Program-made: the position numbers and the translations under genes
Notes under the pieces: model-generated
What the model saw: the letters and a program-made list of their open reading frames with translations, nothing else
The model's database searches: none
Told to the model about the DNA's origin: nothing
In this document: piece by piece, positions 1 through 7,902 of the stretch
How positions within the stretch are numbered: position 1 is the stretch's first letter
Layout: each line of letters opens with the position of its first letter
From: an uncultured Pirellula sp.
GTDB lineage: Bacteria; Planctomycetota; Planctomycetia; Pirellulales; Pirellulaceae
Direction: 5' to 3'
Assembly (NCBI GenBank): GCA_903820735.1
Contig: CAIJIZ010000249.1
Coordinates: 1 to 33,499, forward strand
DNA: 33,499 nucleotides

Positions 1-562
1 CCGATAGGCCTCGGGGACTGCTGCTAATGCAGTCGACCGTCAATCCGCTGCTGCCTCGTTTACACGTCGGGTTACCATTGCGTGGCCAACGGCCACCTCA
101 CACATCAATGGTAACCCGCCCCGCAGGGGAGGAAAGCACCAATGGTAACCCGAACCGTCAGGGAGGCATCTACAGCACACGCTCCATCGCTCATAGGTAC
201 GCTCTGCATAAGACCCATCGCTCAATAAACCGATAGGCCTCGGGGACTGCTGCTAATGCAGTCGACCGTCATTCCGCTGCTGCCTCGTTTACACGTCGGG
301 TTACCATTGCGTGGCCAACGGCCACATCACACATCAATGGTAACCCGCCCCGCAGGGGAGGAAAGCACCAATGGTAACCCGAACCGTAAGGGAGGCATCT
401 ACAGTACACGCTTCATCGCTCATAGGTGCGCTCTGCATAAGACCCACGCTCAATAATCCGATAGGCCTGAGCAACTGCTGCTAATGCAGTCGACCGTCAA
501 TCCGCTGCTGCCTCGTTTACACGTCGGGTTACCATTTCGTGGCCAACGGCCACGATTCACAA
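1..562. repeat. ~229-bp tandem repeat, two full copies and one partial
   Basis: Copies begin at 1, 230 and 458, each with ccgataggcct, and differ by only a few substitutions. The third copy breaks off near 556. Each full copy carries a nested set of inverted motifs. GGGTTACCATTG (about 69-80 in copy 1) is followed by CAATGGTAACCC twice (about 106-117 and 140-151), and a short GTGGCC-aac-GGCCAC hairpin lies between (82-96). The array could fold into alternative stem-loops. Short open frames inside it follow the repeat and are probably not genes. The window edge cuts the array, so its true copy number is unknown. Confidence 0.95.
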
Positions 563-632
563 CGCCTAACGCCTAACGCCTAACGCCTAACGCCTAACGC
601 CTAACGCCTAACGCCTAAAGCCTAAAGCCTAA
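563..632. repeat. Heptamer minisatellite (CGCCTAA)n
   Basis: Eight perfect head-to-tail copies of CGCCTAA (563-618) are followed by two AGCCTAA variants (619-632). The array ends 4 bp before the stop codon of the minus-strand oxidase gene at 637, so it lies directly downstream of that gene. It joins the truncated third copy of the 229-bp repeat. It probably expands by replication slippage and its length may vary between strains; any function as a transcription end or binding array is speculation. Confidence 0.95.
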
Positions 633-636
633 CTCC

Positions 637-3591
637 CTACGGCACGCTCAGTCCATCGTGGCGACTCTGAATCCAGCTCTTGACTTCCGGTAGACGCCCA
701 TAAGCGTACGCCAACAAAGCAATTGGCGGAATCGTCGGTTTATCGACCCCCTGCTCCATCTGCAACTTGCACGATGCACATTCCGTGCTACCAATTTGAG
801 CCTTGGTCTGCTGCATGTTGCTGATCAACCCCCAGCCAACGCGCAAACTCGTCCGATACGTCTCGCGCTTCAAACCATACACCCCCGCCATTCCGGAACA
901 TCCCGCATCAGCATTCTCAACCGTCAAACCCGGGATCAGCTGCAAAAGCTTCATGCCGTTATAGTCCGGGTCGAGTGCTCTGAGGTGGCAAGGTGTGTGA
1001 TAGAGTATGTTCAAATGCAGCGGACGAAGATCCAGCTCAAGCTCGTTGCGGCAATGCATGTCCCACAAGTAGCTACCTGCGTCTTGCGTATTGGCTGCTA
1101 CCAGTTCGGTGTCGTCGCTTCGGAATAAATTGACATACTCATGCTTCAAACATAAAGCCGCCGTGGGTTCGGTCGTTACGATTTTGTAGCCTTGGCGAAC
1201 CGCGTCGGCTAATCGCCGGATTTGAGGCAACAGTAATCGCTCTACCCGAGGGATATCTCCAAGCGAGATCTTGGTCATCCATGTTACGGTTTGCCAAGTC
1301 GGAACATACACTTCGACACGTTGGTGCTTTAGAACTTCTACGAGGGCCATCCCGATCAATGGATTGTGCCAATTGGCATATTGATCGACCAGATAAAGTA
1401 CTTTCGGGCCTGCCCCCCGATTCATGCGTGTGATCTTCTGCTTCGATGCCCATCGCATAAATGGTTGCTTGGCAATCCTGGGCAATCGACGGCTCATCGC
1501 GATGCCGGTGGATTTTTCAAGCAACCACCGCATGGTGCGATTCTCAAGCGACCAATTGGCGATACGCGGAAATCGGCTTGCTATACCAGCTAGAATATCC
1601 AATCGAGATAGCATGCGATCGGTTAGCCGCAAGCCATGGGTTGCCGTATGCTGAGCTTTCAACTCTACGACCATCCGAGGGATATCGACTTGTGCCGGAC
1701 AATCCAATCGGCACTGGTGGCAATGAAAACACAAATCGGCAATCGCACGCATCTCGTCACTCTCGACTTGCGGTGCCGCTATTCGACCTGAAACTAAACC
1801 TCGTATTAAATTCGCTTTCGCTCTCGGTGATGCTTCTTCGGCCCGCGAAGCGCGAAACATGGGGCACATCCGTTCCCCTGGTGCACTTGTGCGGCACCGC
1901 CCACACCCATTGCATTGCATACTGACCGCATCAAGGCTCGCTTCCTCCGACCAGTTCAAAATTGGAAGCAATGGTCGCACTGCCGAGACGGACTCTTGCG
2001 ATATGGTTGTCGAAGGACCGGGACGCAAATTCTCAATCGGTCTCTGCGGCGCATCGGTGATGAGTTTGCCAGGGTTCAAAATCCCTTGTGGGTCGAACCA
2101 AGTCTTGATCTGGCGGCAAAGGGGATACAGGTCGCCGAGTTGCTGACGGACGTAACTGCTGCGGCTCAATCCAATCGCATGTTCACCGGATATCACTCCG
2201 CGATATTCGATCACCTTCTCGAAAAGACGATCCGCAAGCCGCTGCAGTTTCTGGACGTCCTCCTCGGAGCGCGGATTGAGAAAAGGACGCAACTGCAGGT
2301 TACCTTGGGCAGCATGCGCGAAAAGGGTCGCGGTTACTCGCTCTGATTTCAGTATGTTTTGCATGTCGAAAAGAAACTCGGGCAGCTTCTCGGGTTGAAT
2401 CGACAAATCATCGACAAATGCCAACGGCTTTTGTTGCCCGGTGAGTCGAACCAATTGTGGAACGATCCGGCGACTCAGTCTCCATACAAAATCCCTCTCG
2501 CTATCATCGACGATAATGCGTGTCTGATGCGTCGAAGGTGCTTTTCGCACGATGCGTTGTACTAAACCTGCCAAACGCTGTTTGACTTCCCCCAAGTCCT
2601 CTCCTTGGTGTTCGATCAACAACAATGCTTCCGCACCTCGCGGCAACATCGATTCGTAGCGAGGATCGATCTCGCGAGCAATTTCGATCAGTCGGCGATC
2701 CATTAAATCGCATGCGGCTACTTCGTCCTTGCGAGCTTCCAAGGCAGCGCGGGCGGCGAGCTCAAGTTTCTCAAACAGCAATAACACCACCGCACGCGCT
2801 CCAGGCATGCGATCAATACGAAGAGTCAACTCCGTCATCAACGATAAAGTGCCTTCGGCACCCGATTGAAGCCTCGCAAGATCTACAAGGTCATCCTCAA
2901 GCAGCGACTCGAGTCGGTACCCACAGCCTCGCGGCACACCTTTCCAAGGTGGCGAGGCAATCGCCGCGCGATTCTCCGTCAATAGCTGACCGAGATTAAC
3001 CGCCAGTTGGTCTAGTCTTGCGCTCCCCGTGTTCGGGTAATGCCAAGATGTTTTACGGAAGGAAACTTGTTCGCCGTCAGCTAATACGGCGTTAGCCTGC
3101 AACAGTCGTGAACCGGCTGTCCCGTACCGAGGATAGTGACTTCCTAGTGAGTCGATCGCCACGACACTCCCGACTGTGGTGACTGCTCGCGTCGGAGGGT
3201 CGATCCCAAGCACAAAGCGTTGCTGGGCTAGCTGTCGATTGAGATCACCAAGGGTGATGCCGGGCTGAACCCTTACCACCAATCGATCCGGGTCAATTTC
3301 CAAGACTCGTCGCATGAATCGTGAGAAGTCGATCACGATTCCCGGTCCGAGTGATTGACCGGCTAAACCTGTTCCGCCCCCGCGTGGATAAACCGGTAAT
3401 GACTGGTCAGCCGCGTAGCGGATTACTTGAGCAACATCATTCGAATGACGAGGGCGAACAATCGCAAGTGGCTGAATCTCATACAAGCTCGCGTCGGTCG
3501 CGTAGAGCTGCGTGCTCAAAGCGTCGCACTGCGCCTCTCCGTCGAGGATGCCACGCAGATCTGCTTGAATTCGAGCCTGTTCAGCTTCCAA
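637..3591 (-). CDS. Fused FAD-linked oxidase / Fe-S oxidoreductase (GlcD-GlcF / YdiJ type)
   Basis: The 984-aa protein joins a flavin 2-hydroxyacid dehydrogenase module to an Fe-S electron-transfer module. The FAD-binding PCMH-type domain covers roughly residues 37-220, with GGGTGLAGQ at 71-79. The FAD-oxidase C domain contains GEHAIG (469-474) and the FDPQGILNPGK end motif (499-509). Two ferredoxin-type clusters follow: C560/C563/C566 with C576, and C621/C624/C627 with C631. Cysteine-rich CCG-type segments lie at C868/C898 and C938/C941. Relatives such as E. coli YdiJ (about 1018 aa) oxidise D-2-hydroxyacids (D-lactate, glycolate or D-2-hydroxyglutarate types) and pass electrons to the respiratory chain; the substrate here cannot be read from sequence. 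The start is TTG, supported by GAAGG 7 nt upstream (3599-3603); no in-frame ATG fits better. The permease gene upstream ends 47 bp away on the same strand, so the two may be cotranscribed. Confidence 0.9.
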   Translation of the reverse strand: MEAEQARIQADLRGILDGEAQCDALSTQLYATDASLYEIQPLAIVRPRHSNDVAQVIRYAADQSLPVYPRGGGTGLAGQSLGPGIVIDFSRFMRRVLEIDPDRLVVRVQPGITLGDLNRQLAQQRFVLGIDPPTRAVTTVGSVVAIDSLGSHYPRYGTAGSRLLQANAVLADGEQVSFRKTSWHYPNTGSARLDQLAVNLGQLLTENRAAIASPPWKGVPRGCGYRLESLLEDDLVDLARLQSGAEGTLSLMTELTLRIDRMPGARAVVLLLFEKLELAARAALEARKDEVAACDLMDRRLIEIAREIDPRYESMLPRGAEALLLIEHQGEDLGEVKQRLAGLVQRIVRKAPSTHQTRIIVDDSERDFVWRLSRRIVPQLVRLTGQQKPLAFVDDLSIQPEKLPEFLFDMQNILKSERVTATLFAHAAQGNLQLRPFLNPRSEEDVQKLQRLADRLFEKVIEYRGVISGEHAIGLSRSSYVRQQLGDLYPLCRQIKTWFDPQGILNPGKLITDAPQRPIENLRPGPSTTISQESVSAVRPLLPILNWSEEASLDAVSMQCNGCGRCRTSAPGERMCPMFRASRAEEASPRAKANLIRGLVSGRIAAPQVESDEMRAIADLCFHCHQCRLDCPAQVDIPRMVVELKAQHTATHGLRLTDRMLSRLDILAGIASRFPRIANWSLENRTMRWLLEKSTGIAMSRRLPRIAKQPFMRWASKQKITRMNRGAGPKVLYLVDQYANWHNPLIGMALVEVLKHQRVEVYVPTWQTVTWMTKISLGDIPRVERLLLPQIRRLADAVRQGYKIVTTEPTAALCLKHEYVNLFRSDDTELVAANTQDAGSYLWDMHCRNELELDLRPLHLNILYHTPCHLRALDPDYNGMKLLQLIPGLTVENADAGCSGMAGVYGLKRETYRTSLRVGWGLISNMQQTKAQIGSTECASCKLQMEQGVDKPTIPPIALLAYAYGRLPEVKSWIQSRHDGLSVP

Positions 3592-3638
3592 ATCGACACC
3601 TTCGCTAAGCCATGAACAACACTCTCAGAGCCCGTGGG

Positions 3639-5114
3639 TTACGAGCGCAAAGCTCGCTGAACCTTGCTGTGTTTGACGCTGTAGCCAAAGTAAATCACGA
3701 AACCGATTAGCAACCAGACCAGCAATCGCGTCCAGTTTTCTTTCCCAAGTCCCACGATCATTGCCCCGCAGACCAACACAGCGAGAATAGGGACCAAGGG
3801 AACGAGTGGAGTGCGAAAAGGACGCGGTGCATCAGGATCGCTTCGTCGCATCAAGATGATCCCAATGGATACCAAGGCAAAGGCAAACAATGTACCGATG
3901 CTAGTCATGTCACCGACCACGTGGTCGGGGATGAATCCAGCGAACAGTGCGACGAACACAAGGAACAGCCAGTTCGATTTCGATGGTGTTTGATACGTTG
4001 GGTGCAGTTCGCCGAAGAAGCTCGGGACCAGTCCGTCGCGGGCCATCGAATAGAAGACGCGGCTTTGTCCAAGCAGCATGACCAGGATCACCGAGGAGAA
4101 ACCAAAAAGGATCGCGACGGTGATGAAGTTGCTAAGCCATCCGTAGCCGGTCATGTATTGTTCGATCGCGTAGGCGACGGAAGCTTCTTTACCTTTTTCT
4201 GGATCGCGGAAGTCCGTGTAGGGGGCGATTCCTGTAAGAACGTAGCTGAAGAGGATGTACAAAATCGTACAAACCACGAGGGAGCCAAGGATCCCGATAG
4301 GCATATCCCGTTTAGGGTTTTTTGTTTCTTGAGCAACGGTTGAGACCGCATCGAAACCAATAAAAGCGAAGAAGACAACGCCGGCGCCGCCGAGCACACC
4401 CCACCAGCCCCCGAAGGCATGTGTGCCGTAGGTTGTCGGTTCAGGGATGAATGGTTGGTGATTTGCGGGCTGAATGAATTGCCATCCCAATGCGATGAAC
4501 AGGACGACGATCAAGACTTTCACACTTACGACGATCGCATTAAAGACCGCCGATTCCTTGATACCCCGTACCAAAATCACGGTAAGAAAACACAAGATCA
4601 CGATAGCTGGCAAGTTGATCATTCCAGCGACGCCGTCGGGGGATTTCTCAAAAGGTGAGTGGCAGAATTCATAGGGGATCATGTACTGAGGGCCTATGAA
4701 GTTCGCAATCAGTTTATTGAGGTACTGCGACCAAGCGATTGCGACGGTAGCAGCCCCGAGGGCGTATTCGAGGACCAAATCCCAGCCGATGATCCAAGCG
4801 AACAGTTCGCCCATAGTAGCGTAGGAATACGTGTAGGCGCTGCCGGATACTGGAGTCATCGCAGAGAATTCTGCGTAACACATCCCTGCAAGCGCGCAAC
4901 CGATAGCTGCGACGATGAAGCTCAATGTGACGCTTGGGCCCGCATGTTCGGCTGCCGCCGCAGCGGTTCGCACGAAAAGCCCTGCACCGATAATCGCACC
5001 GATTCCAAGCAACACCAAATTCCAGGGGCCAAGGTGTCGTCGAAGGGTGCCTTGGCCTTCGGCATTGGCCTCCTCGGTCAGATCCGCCAAGGTCTTGCGA
5101 GCAAATAAATTCAT
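3639..5114 (-). CDS. APC-superfamily amino-acid permease (cationic amino-acid transporter-like)
   Basis: This 491-aa integral membrane protein has the alternating hydrophobic segments of a roughly 12-helix APC transporter. Its N-terminal region carries the family signature GIGAIIGAGLFV, followed by the CYAEFSAMTPVSGSAYTYSY segment in TM2-TM3. FIGFDAVSTVAQETKNPKRD, typical of YfnA/CAT-like permeases, is in the middle. It probably imports an amino acid by proton or cation coupling; the specificity is unknown. The frame stays open upstream to 5228, but the conserved part starts at MNLFARKTLADL, so I place the start at the ATG at 5114. No strong Shine-Dalgarno is visible there. The oxidase gene lies 47 bp downstream in the same direction, a possible uptake-and-oxidation pair. 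Confidence 0.92.
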   Translation of the reverse strand: MNLFARKTLADLTEEANAEGQGTLRRHLGPWNLVLLGIGAIIGAGLFVRTAAAAAEHAGPSVTLSFIVAAIGCALAGMCYAEFSAMTPVSGSAYTYSYATMGELFAWIIGWDLVLEYALGAATVAIAWSQYLNKLIANFIGPQYMIPYEFCHSPFEKSPDGVAGMINLPAIVILCFLTVILVRGIKESAVFNAIVVSVKVLIVVLFIALGWQFIQPANHQPFIPEPTTYGTHAFGGWWGVLGGAGVVFFAFIGFDAVSTVAQETKNPKRDMPIGILGSLVVCTILYILFSYVLTGIAPYTDFRDPEKGKEASVAYAIEQYMTGYGWLSNFITVAILFGFSSVILVMLLGQSRVFYSMARDGLVPSFFGELHPTYQTPSKSNWLFLVFVALFAGFIPDHVVGDMTSIGTLFAFALVSIGIILMRRSDPDAPRPFRTPLVPLVPILAVLVCGAMIVGLGKENWTRLLVWLLIGFVIYFGYSVKHSKVQRALRS

Positions 5115-5502
5115 AGTTCGTTCGATAGGTACAAGCAGAAGGTAGCTAGAGCAGGAATAGAGGAAACGGTAGTCGGAGGGAGGTCCGACCAAGTCCAGCA
5201 GTATACCATGAGAGGTGAGCCCAAGCATGACTAGGACTTGTGTGAAGAGGGCATGAATTCCGATTTCCCGATAATTCAGGCGTAATGGACTGCCGAGGCG
5301 TCAAATTCGGCAAGTTTGAAGCAAAGCGATCCGAAGTCATGGCTGGCATAACCCGCAAGAGTTGTAGGTGTAAACACGGGAATACCGGATTACGAACCTG
5401 TAGGTGGGGAAAAACCGGCTTGCAATCGGCGAAAATTCTGCGAAACTTGGGAGTAGTTCGATTGACCGGGCTTAAGCGACCCGACTTCATAGATCGAGCG
5501 CA
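5115..5502. other. Intergenic region between permease start and tRNA-Ser
   Basis: About 390 bp separate the divergent permease gene and the tRNA. It should hold the promoters for both. Apart from the weak tRNA promoter candidate listed separately I see no convincing gene; open frames at 5146-5490 (minus) and 5285-5551 (plus) have no recognisable features, and the second runs into the tRNA. Confidence 0.6.
5462..5491 (+). promoter_or_regulatory. Possible promoter of tRNA-Ser
   Basis: TTGACC (5462-5467) resembles a -35 box. TTCATA (5486-5491), 18 bp further on, is a poor -10 match. The tRNA starts 12 nt after it. Support is position plus a good -35 only. Confidence 0.3.
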
Positions 5503-5591
5503 GGAGAGGTGGCTGAGTGGTCTAAAGCACCGGATTGCTAATTCGGCGTAGGGTTAACTCCTTACCGCAGGTTCGAATCCTGTCCTCTCCG
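5503..5591 (+). tRNA. tRNA-Ser(GCU)
   Basis: The 89-nt sequence folds as a class II tRNA. The acceptor stem is GGAGAGG (5503-5509) with CCTCTCC (5584-5590) and discriminator G (5591). The D-arm contains GCTGAGTGG. The anticodon stem CCGGA/TTCGG has loop TTGCTAA, giving anticodon GCT (5537-5539) for AGC/AGU serine codons. A long variable arm, as expected for tRNA-Ser, is followed by the T-arm GGTTCGAATCC. CCA is not encoded. Its 3' half recurs in degraded form near 7435 and 9943, which suggests an integration target. Confidence 0.96.
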
Positions 5592-5614
5592 TTTGTATCT
5601 ATTGCCCACGCTGC

Positions 5615-5641
5615 AAAACCCCGGTTCTCCCGGGGTTTTTC
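5615..5641 (+). terminator. Rho-independent terminator of tRNA-Ser
   Basis: AAAACCCCGG (5615-5624) and CCGGGGTTTT (5630-5639) form a perfect 10-bp stem around a 5-nt loop (ttctc) and run into a T tract. It starts 24 nt after the tRNA end. Confidence 0.9.
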
Positions 5642-5873
5642 TCATTTACGGCGAATTGCTTTGGAATTCTGGTGGTCACCCTCAAGCTACACTTCCGACT
5701 TTCAGACATCCATCGACCAATCGGATAAGCTTTTGTCAACATGCCAATACTCCATTGAGGTCATTTGTCCTGGTGAGGACAAGCCAGATGGCGGAACAAG
5801 GGGTAGAATGTTGGCTTATTCGCCCGCGTACTCAAGCGTCGCTCCAGCAGGCTAATTGAAAGCTCTACCGCAA

Positions 5874-6725
5874 ATGGCTGAAGTCAACACAACGGAATAT
5901 CGCTCACAGGATGGGAGTTCGGTTACCGAGCGCGCAGCAGAGATCATGCGGAAGGAGCCAATGACCCAAAAGACTCCGGATATCCTAGCGTCGTTTGCGC
6001 AGCCGCTCAATTACCGGCCTGCACTCGACACTATACCGCATGAATGCATCGCAGCGGCACATGGCACGAACTTCGCGACTCTCGTTCAGGCCCTGCGCAA
6101 TGCAAACGGACAACTTGTGCCCTACACCCGACTCCCAGAGTTGGGCATTGAGCGCCGTACAGGTGAAACTGCAATGTCCAACGGTGCGCCCGTGCAAGGT
6201 CCTCCCTTCGTATCGGCAGGGCGACTTCAGGCTGGACTGCACATGGCCAAACACTATGCCTTGATAGAAACGGGACACGGTGCTCACTACTGGGGAGTGC
6301 CCAAGCGAAACGCGCTCTCGGAGGCAAGCAACATCCCGGTCATCGTCCTCGGTGAGCTTGTAGATCCTGAGGGGAGAGGGAAGGCGAATCACGAAGAGAT
6401 TTACGTCAGGAACCCGACTTGGGTCGACGACCTTCAAAAGGATCACCCTTGGTATGGATGGAGCTATGAGCAGGTCGGATCGATGATGGACGCGATTCAG
6501 ATCCAAGCCGAGCGAATAAACATTCGCTTGATATTGGTATGGGACCCGGAATCAAAGGGCCGGGACGAATCGTACCGAGACGTCATGAGGGAAGTGATTG
6601 CGATGATCTCTGCTGAACAAGAGATTGACTACGCGGATGTGCCTGTGCGAATGCTGAAGGAATTGGCAGAGGCACAGATAAACTGCTTGACGGCCGACCA
6701 TGTAACAGAACTGCTTTCCATATAG
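5874..6725 (+). CDS. Hypothetical protein of the tRNA-Ser-associated region
   Basis: A 283-aa soluble-looking protein that I do not recognise. There is no signal peptide or membrane helix. The middle (about 105-200) has a glycine/tryptophan-rich stretch with HGAHYWGVPKRNA and HPWYGWSYEQVGSMMDA. The C-terminal third looks helical and acidic. Start choice is uncertain: TTG at 5856, ATG at 5874 (used here) and ATG at 5961 are all in frame. The last follows AAGGAG with only a 3-nt gap. It is the first gene after tRNA-Ser and lies inside the interval bounded by tRNA-like repeats, so it is probably cargo of a former integrated element. A function cannot be given; the long open frame and ordinary composition support a real gene. 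Confidence 0.65.
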   Translation: MAEVNTTEYRSQDGSSVTERAAEIMRKEPMTQKTPDILASFAQPLNYRPALDTIPHECIAAAHGTNFATLVQALRNANGQLVPYTRLPELGIERRTGETAMSNGAPVQGPPFVSAGRLQAGLHMAKHYALIETGHGAHYWGVPKRNALSEASNIPVIVLGELVDPEGRGKANHEEIYVRNPTWVDDLQKDHPWYGWSYEQVGSMMDAIQIQAERINIRLILVWDPESKGRDESYRDVMREVIAMISAEQEIDYADVPVRMLKELAEAQINCLTADHVTELLSI

Positions 6726-6957
6726 TAGATACAAATCCGAAAGCGGCATAACTTGGTAAGCCTTCCCGTCTCCGAGCACCTTCCCTACACCACCATTCAC
6801 TCATCCCGCCACCACCTGTTTCTAAACCGCGACTGTGGCCGGCGTGCGACCCTTACCGTGGCGTTTGCTGTAGGCAGGGTAGCGCACCCGTTTTATACTT
6901 GTTCGGGGGTGGTACTCGATTCGATTGGAATTGTCTTGCTTTTGTGAGTAATCCTCG
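6726..6957. other. Intergenic, nothing recognised
   Basis: This 232-bp gap lies between the hypothetical gene and the toxin-antitoxin remnant. I see no clear terminator or promoter. It could contain the promoter for the toxin-antitoxin pair that follows. Confidence 0.4.
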
Positions 6958-7111
6958 ATGCAACTTTTCCATAAACTAAAAACACTGGTTTTTGAAGATC
7001 GCTACGTTATCGGACAGCATGCCTCCGAACGTTTAGAAGAGCGTGGTATAATGGAATGGCAGGCTGTCGTTGGCTTGGCAAGCAACAGTTCATTACTTTG
7101 ATGAGGAGTAG
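6958..7111 (+). pseudogene. DUF4258-like toxin, internally deleted
   Basis: ATG at 6958 opens a 47-codon frame ending at 7101. It includes DRYVIGQHASERLEERGI, the typical opening of DUF4258-like toxins (from memory of the family, which runs about 90 residues). The sequence then jumps. In another frame, bases 7088-7111 encode VHYFDEE and a stop, which matches how I remember such proteins ending. The simplest reading is a deletion of roughly 40 codons that also shifts the frame, leaving both ends of the toxin gene. The antitoxin-like gene starts 6 nt after the second stop (7118). The toxin should be inactive. The family name is from recollection, not a search. Confidence 0.6.
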
Positions 7112-7117
7112 AAACCG

Positions 7118-7345
7118 ATGCGAATACCAGGCAAAAGGATCAAACGAATCAAGCTCATTCAATCAGAAAAGTACGTGATTGCGGTGGAGATCGAAATGGT
7201 AATCCCGGATGAGGATACAAGTGAGCCTTGTCTAGAGTCCGAAGTGGTCGAATTCCTCAAGCAGGTAAAGTTGCATGCAGAGAAGGGAGATGTTGCTTGG
7301 CTTACTCAGCATGGAAAAGTCTACGAAGCCAAAGAGGCTGCCTAA
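7118..7345 (+). CDS. Probable antitoxin partner of the DUF4258-like toxin
   Basis: The 75-aa protein starts with MRIPGKRIKRIKLIQSEKY, a basic N-terminus, and has an acidic middle and C-terminus ending HGKVYEAKEAA. GAGGAG (7103-7108), 9 nt upstream of ATG 7118, is a good ribosome binding site. Its position right after a DUF4258-like toxin fits the toxin-first two-gene modules found in planctomycetes and cyanobacteria. The frame is intact although the toxin is deleted. It could persist as an orphan antitoxin that protects against related modules, or simply be decaying more slowly. The antitoxin role rests on context. Confidence 0.6.
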   Translation: MRIPGKRIKRIKLIQSEKYVIAVEIEMVIPDEDTSEPCLESEVVEFLKQVKLHAEKGDVAWLTQHGKVYEAKEAA

Positions 7346-7434
7346 TCTTTGTTACTTGTTATTTGTCTTGAAGCCGGTGTGACGCCTTTAGCACCTTTCG
7401 AACGCTCAAAAAAACATTTGGAAAACATCGATAA

Positions 7435-7520
7435 GTTCGGTTCCTACCCTCTCCGTTAGCTTTCTGAAGCCCGTGCTGCAAAGCCAAAGGTTTCCCCAGG
7501 GTTTTTCGCATTTCCTGCCC
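7435..7520 (+). repeat. tRNA-Ser 3'-end-like repeat, copy 2 (degenerate)
   Basis: Bases 7435-7455 match the T-arm/acceptor end of the tRNA-Ser gene (5571-5591) at 17 of 21 positions. The similarity goes on through the GCTGCAAA terminator region and about 40 bp past it (ATTGCTTTGGA is shared). The terminator stem is broken here (AAAGCCAAAGG against CCAGGGTTTTT). There is no D-arm or anticodon arm, so it is not a tRNA. It reads as an old attachment-site scar. Confidence 0.7.
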
Positions 7521-7682
7521 ATTGCTTTGGAGTTCTGTAGCGCCCATGCAATTCGGTGCATGGCGGATCGCGGCGTAGTATTTCGCGTCGCGCACCGAAA
7601 ATCGAGTCGTTTTTCGAGTCGCGGGAGTTGTCAACACATCGGGGTTTTGCTTGTCCCCTCCCAGCATCGATCTACGCCCGCG

Positions 7683-7703
7683 GAGGCTGTAGGATTCGAA
7701 CTA
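7683..7703 (-). repeat. Inverted T-arm-like motif, copy A
   Basis: This 21-bp block matches 10197-10217 at 20 of 21 positions. Its core, GGATTCGAAC, is the reverse complement of the tRNA T-arm core GTTCGAATCC. It lies about 248 bp after the tRNA-like repeat at 7435, nearly the same spacing as in the other pair. Confidence 0.75.
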
Positions 7704-7902
7704 AGTCGTCTTGTTCGGAACCATGAGAAGGAAGAAAATAGTCCGCAGCGGCTGTTCGACCGTTCTACAGGTCTTCTTATCCAGGCGTATTTGCAGTTGT
7801 TCGGCATAGAGGCCCGAGGAATCGAGTGTTAGATTCCGATCCTGTCCCCCTAAAACGACTCGCAGTCACTGCGACTTTCCTCCAGTGAAAGCATAGACAC
7901 AA

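Larger units (their letters stand above)
7346..7902. other. Gene-free interval with tRNA-derived repeat
   Basis: This stretch of 557 bp has no credible gene. It contains the second tRNA-Ser-3'-end-like repeat (7435 on), a palindrome CCATGCA-n6-TGCATGG (7544-7563) and an inverted T-arm-like motif (7683-7703). CGAGTCGTTTT at 7603-7613 recurs inverted at 7852-7862. Open frames here on either strand read through these repeats and look spurious. Confidence 0.6.

Noticed and set aside
27-456. Small open frames in the 229-bp repeats
   Set aside because: They recur only because the DNA repeats, lack ribosome binding sites and contain the inverted motifs; structural DNA explains them better.
563-632. 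Heptamer array as CRISPR or telomere-like DNA
   Set aside because: Units are 7 bp with no spacers, so it is not CRISPR. It lies inside the sequence beside a coding gene, so a chromosome end is unsupported.
5115-5228. Longer permease N-terminus
   Set aside because: The 38 extra residues are upstream of the expected APC N-terminus and no ribosome binding site supports them.
7435-7455. A second tRNA gene
   Set aside because: Only T-arm/acceptor-like sequence is present, with no D-arm, anticodon arm or 5' acceptor strand; the same applies at 9943-9963.
7359-7667. Minus-strand open frame with MRKTLGKP
   Set aside because: It is the reverse reading of the tRNA-derived repeat and terminator; the same peptide appears at the other copy for the same reason.
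7827-7862. Another tRNA-end scar (GATCCTGTCCCCCT...)
   Set aside because: Only a short, loose resemblance to the tRNA end and no terminator; too weak to count as a repeat copy.
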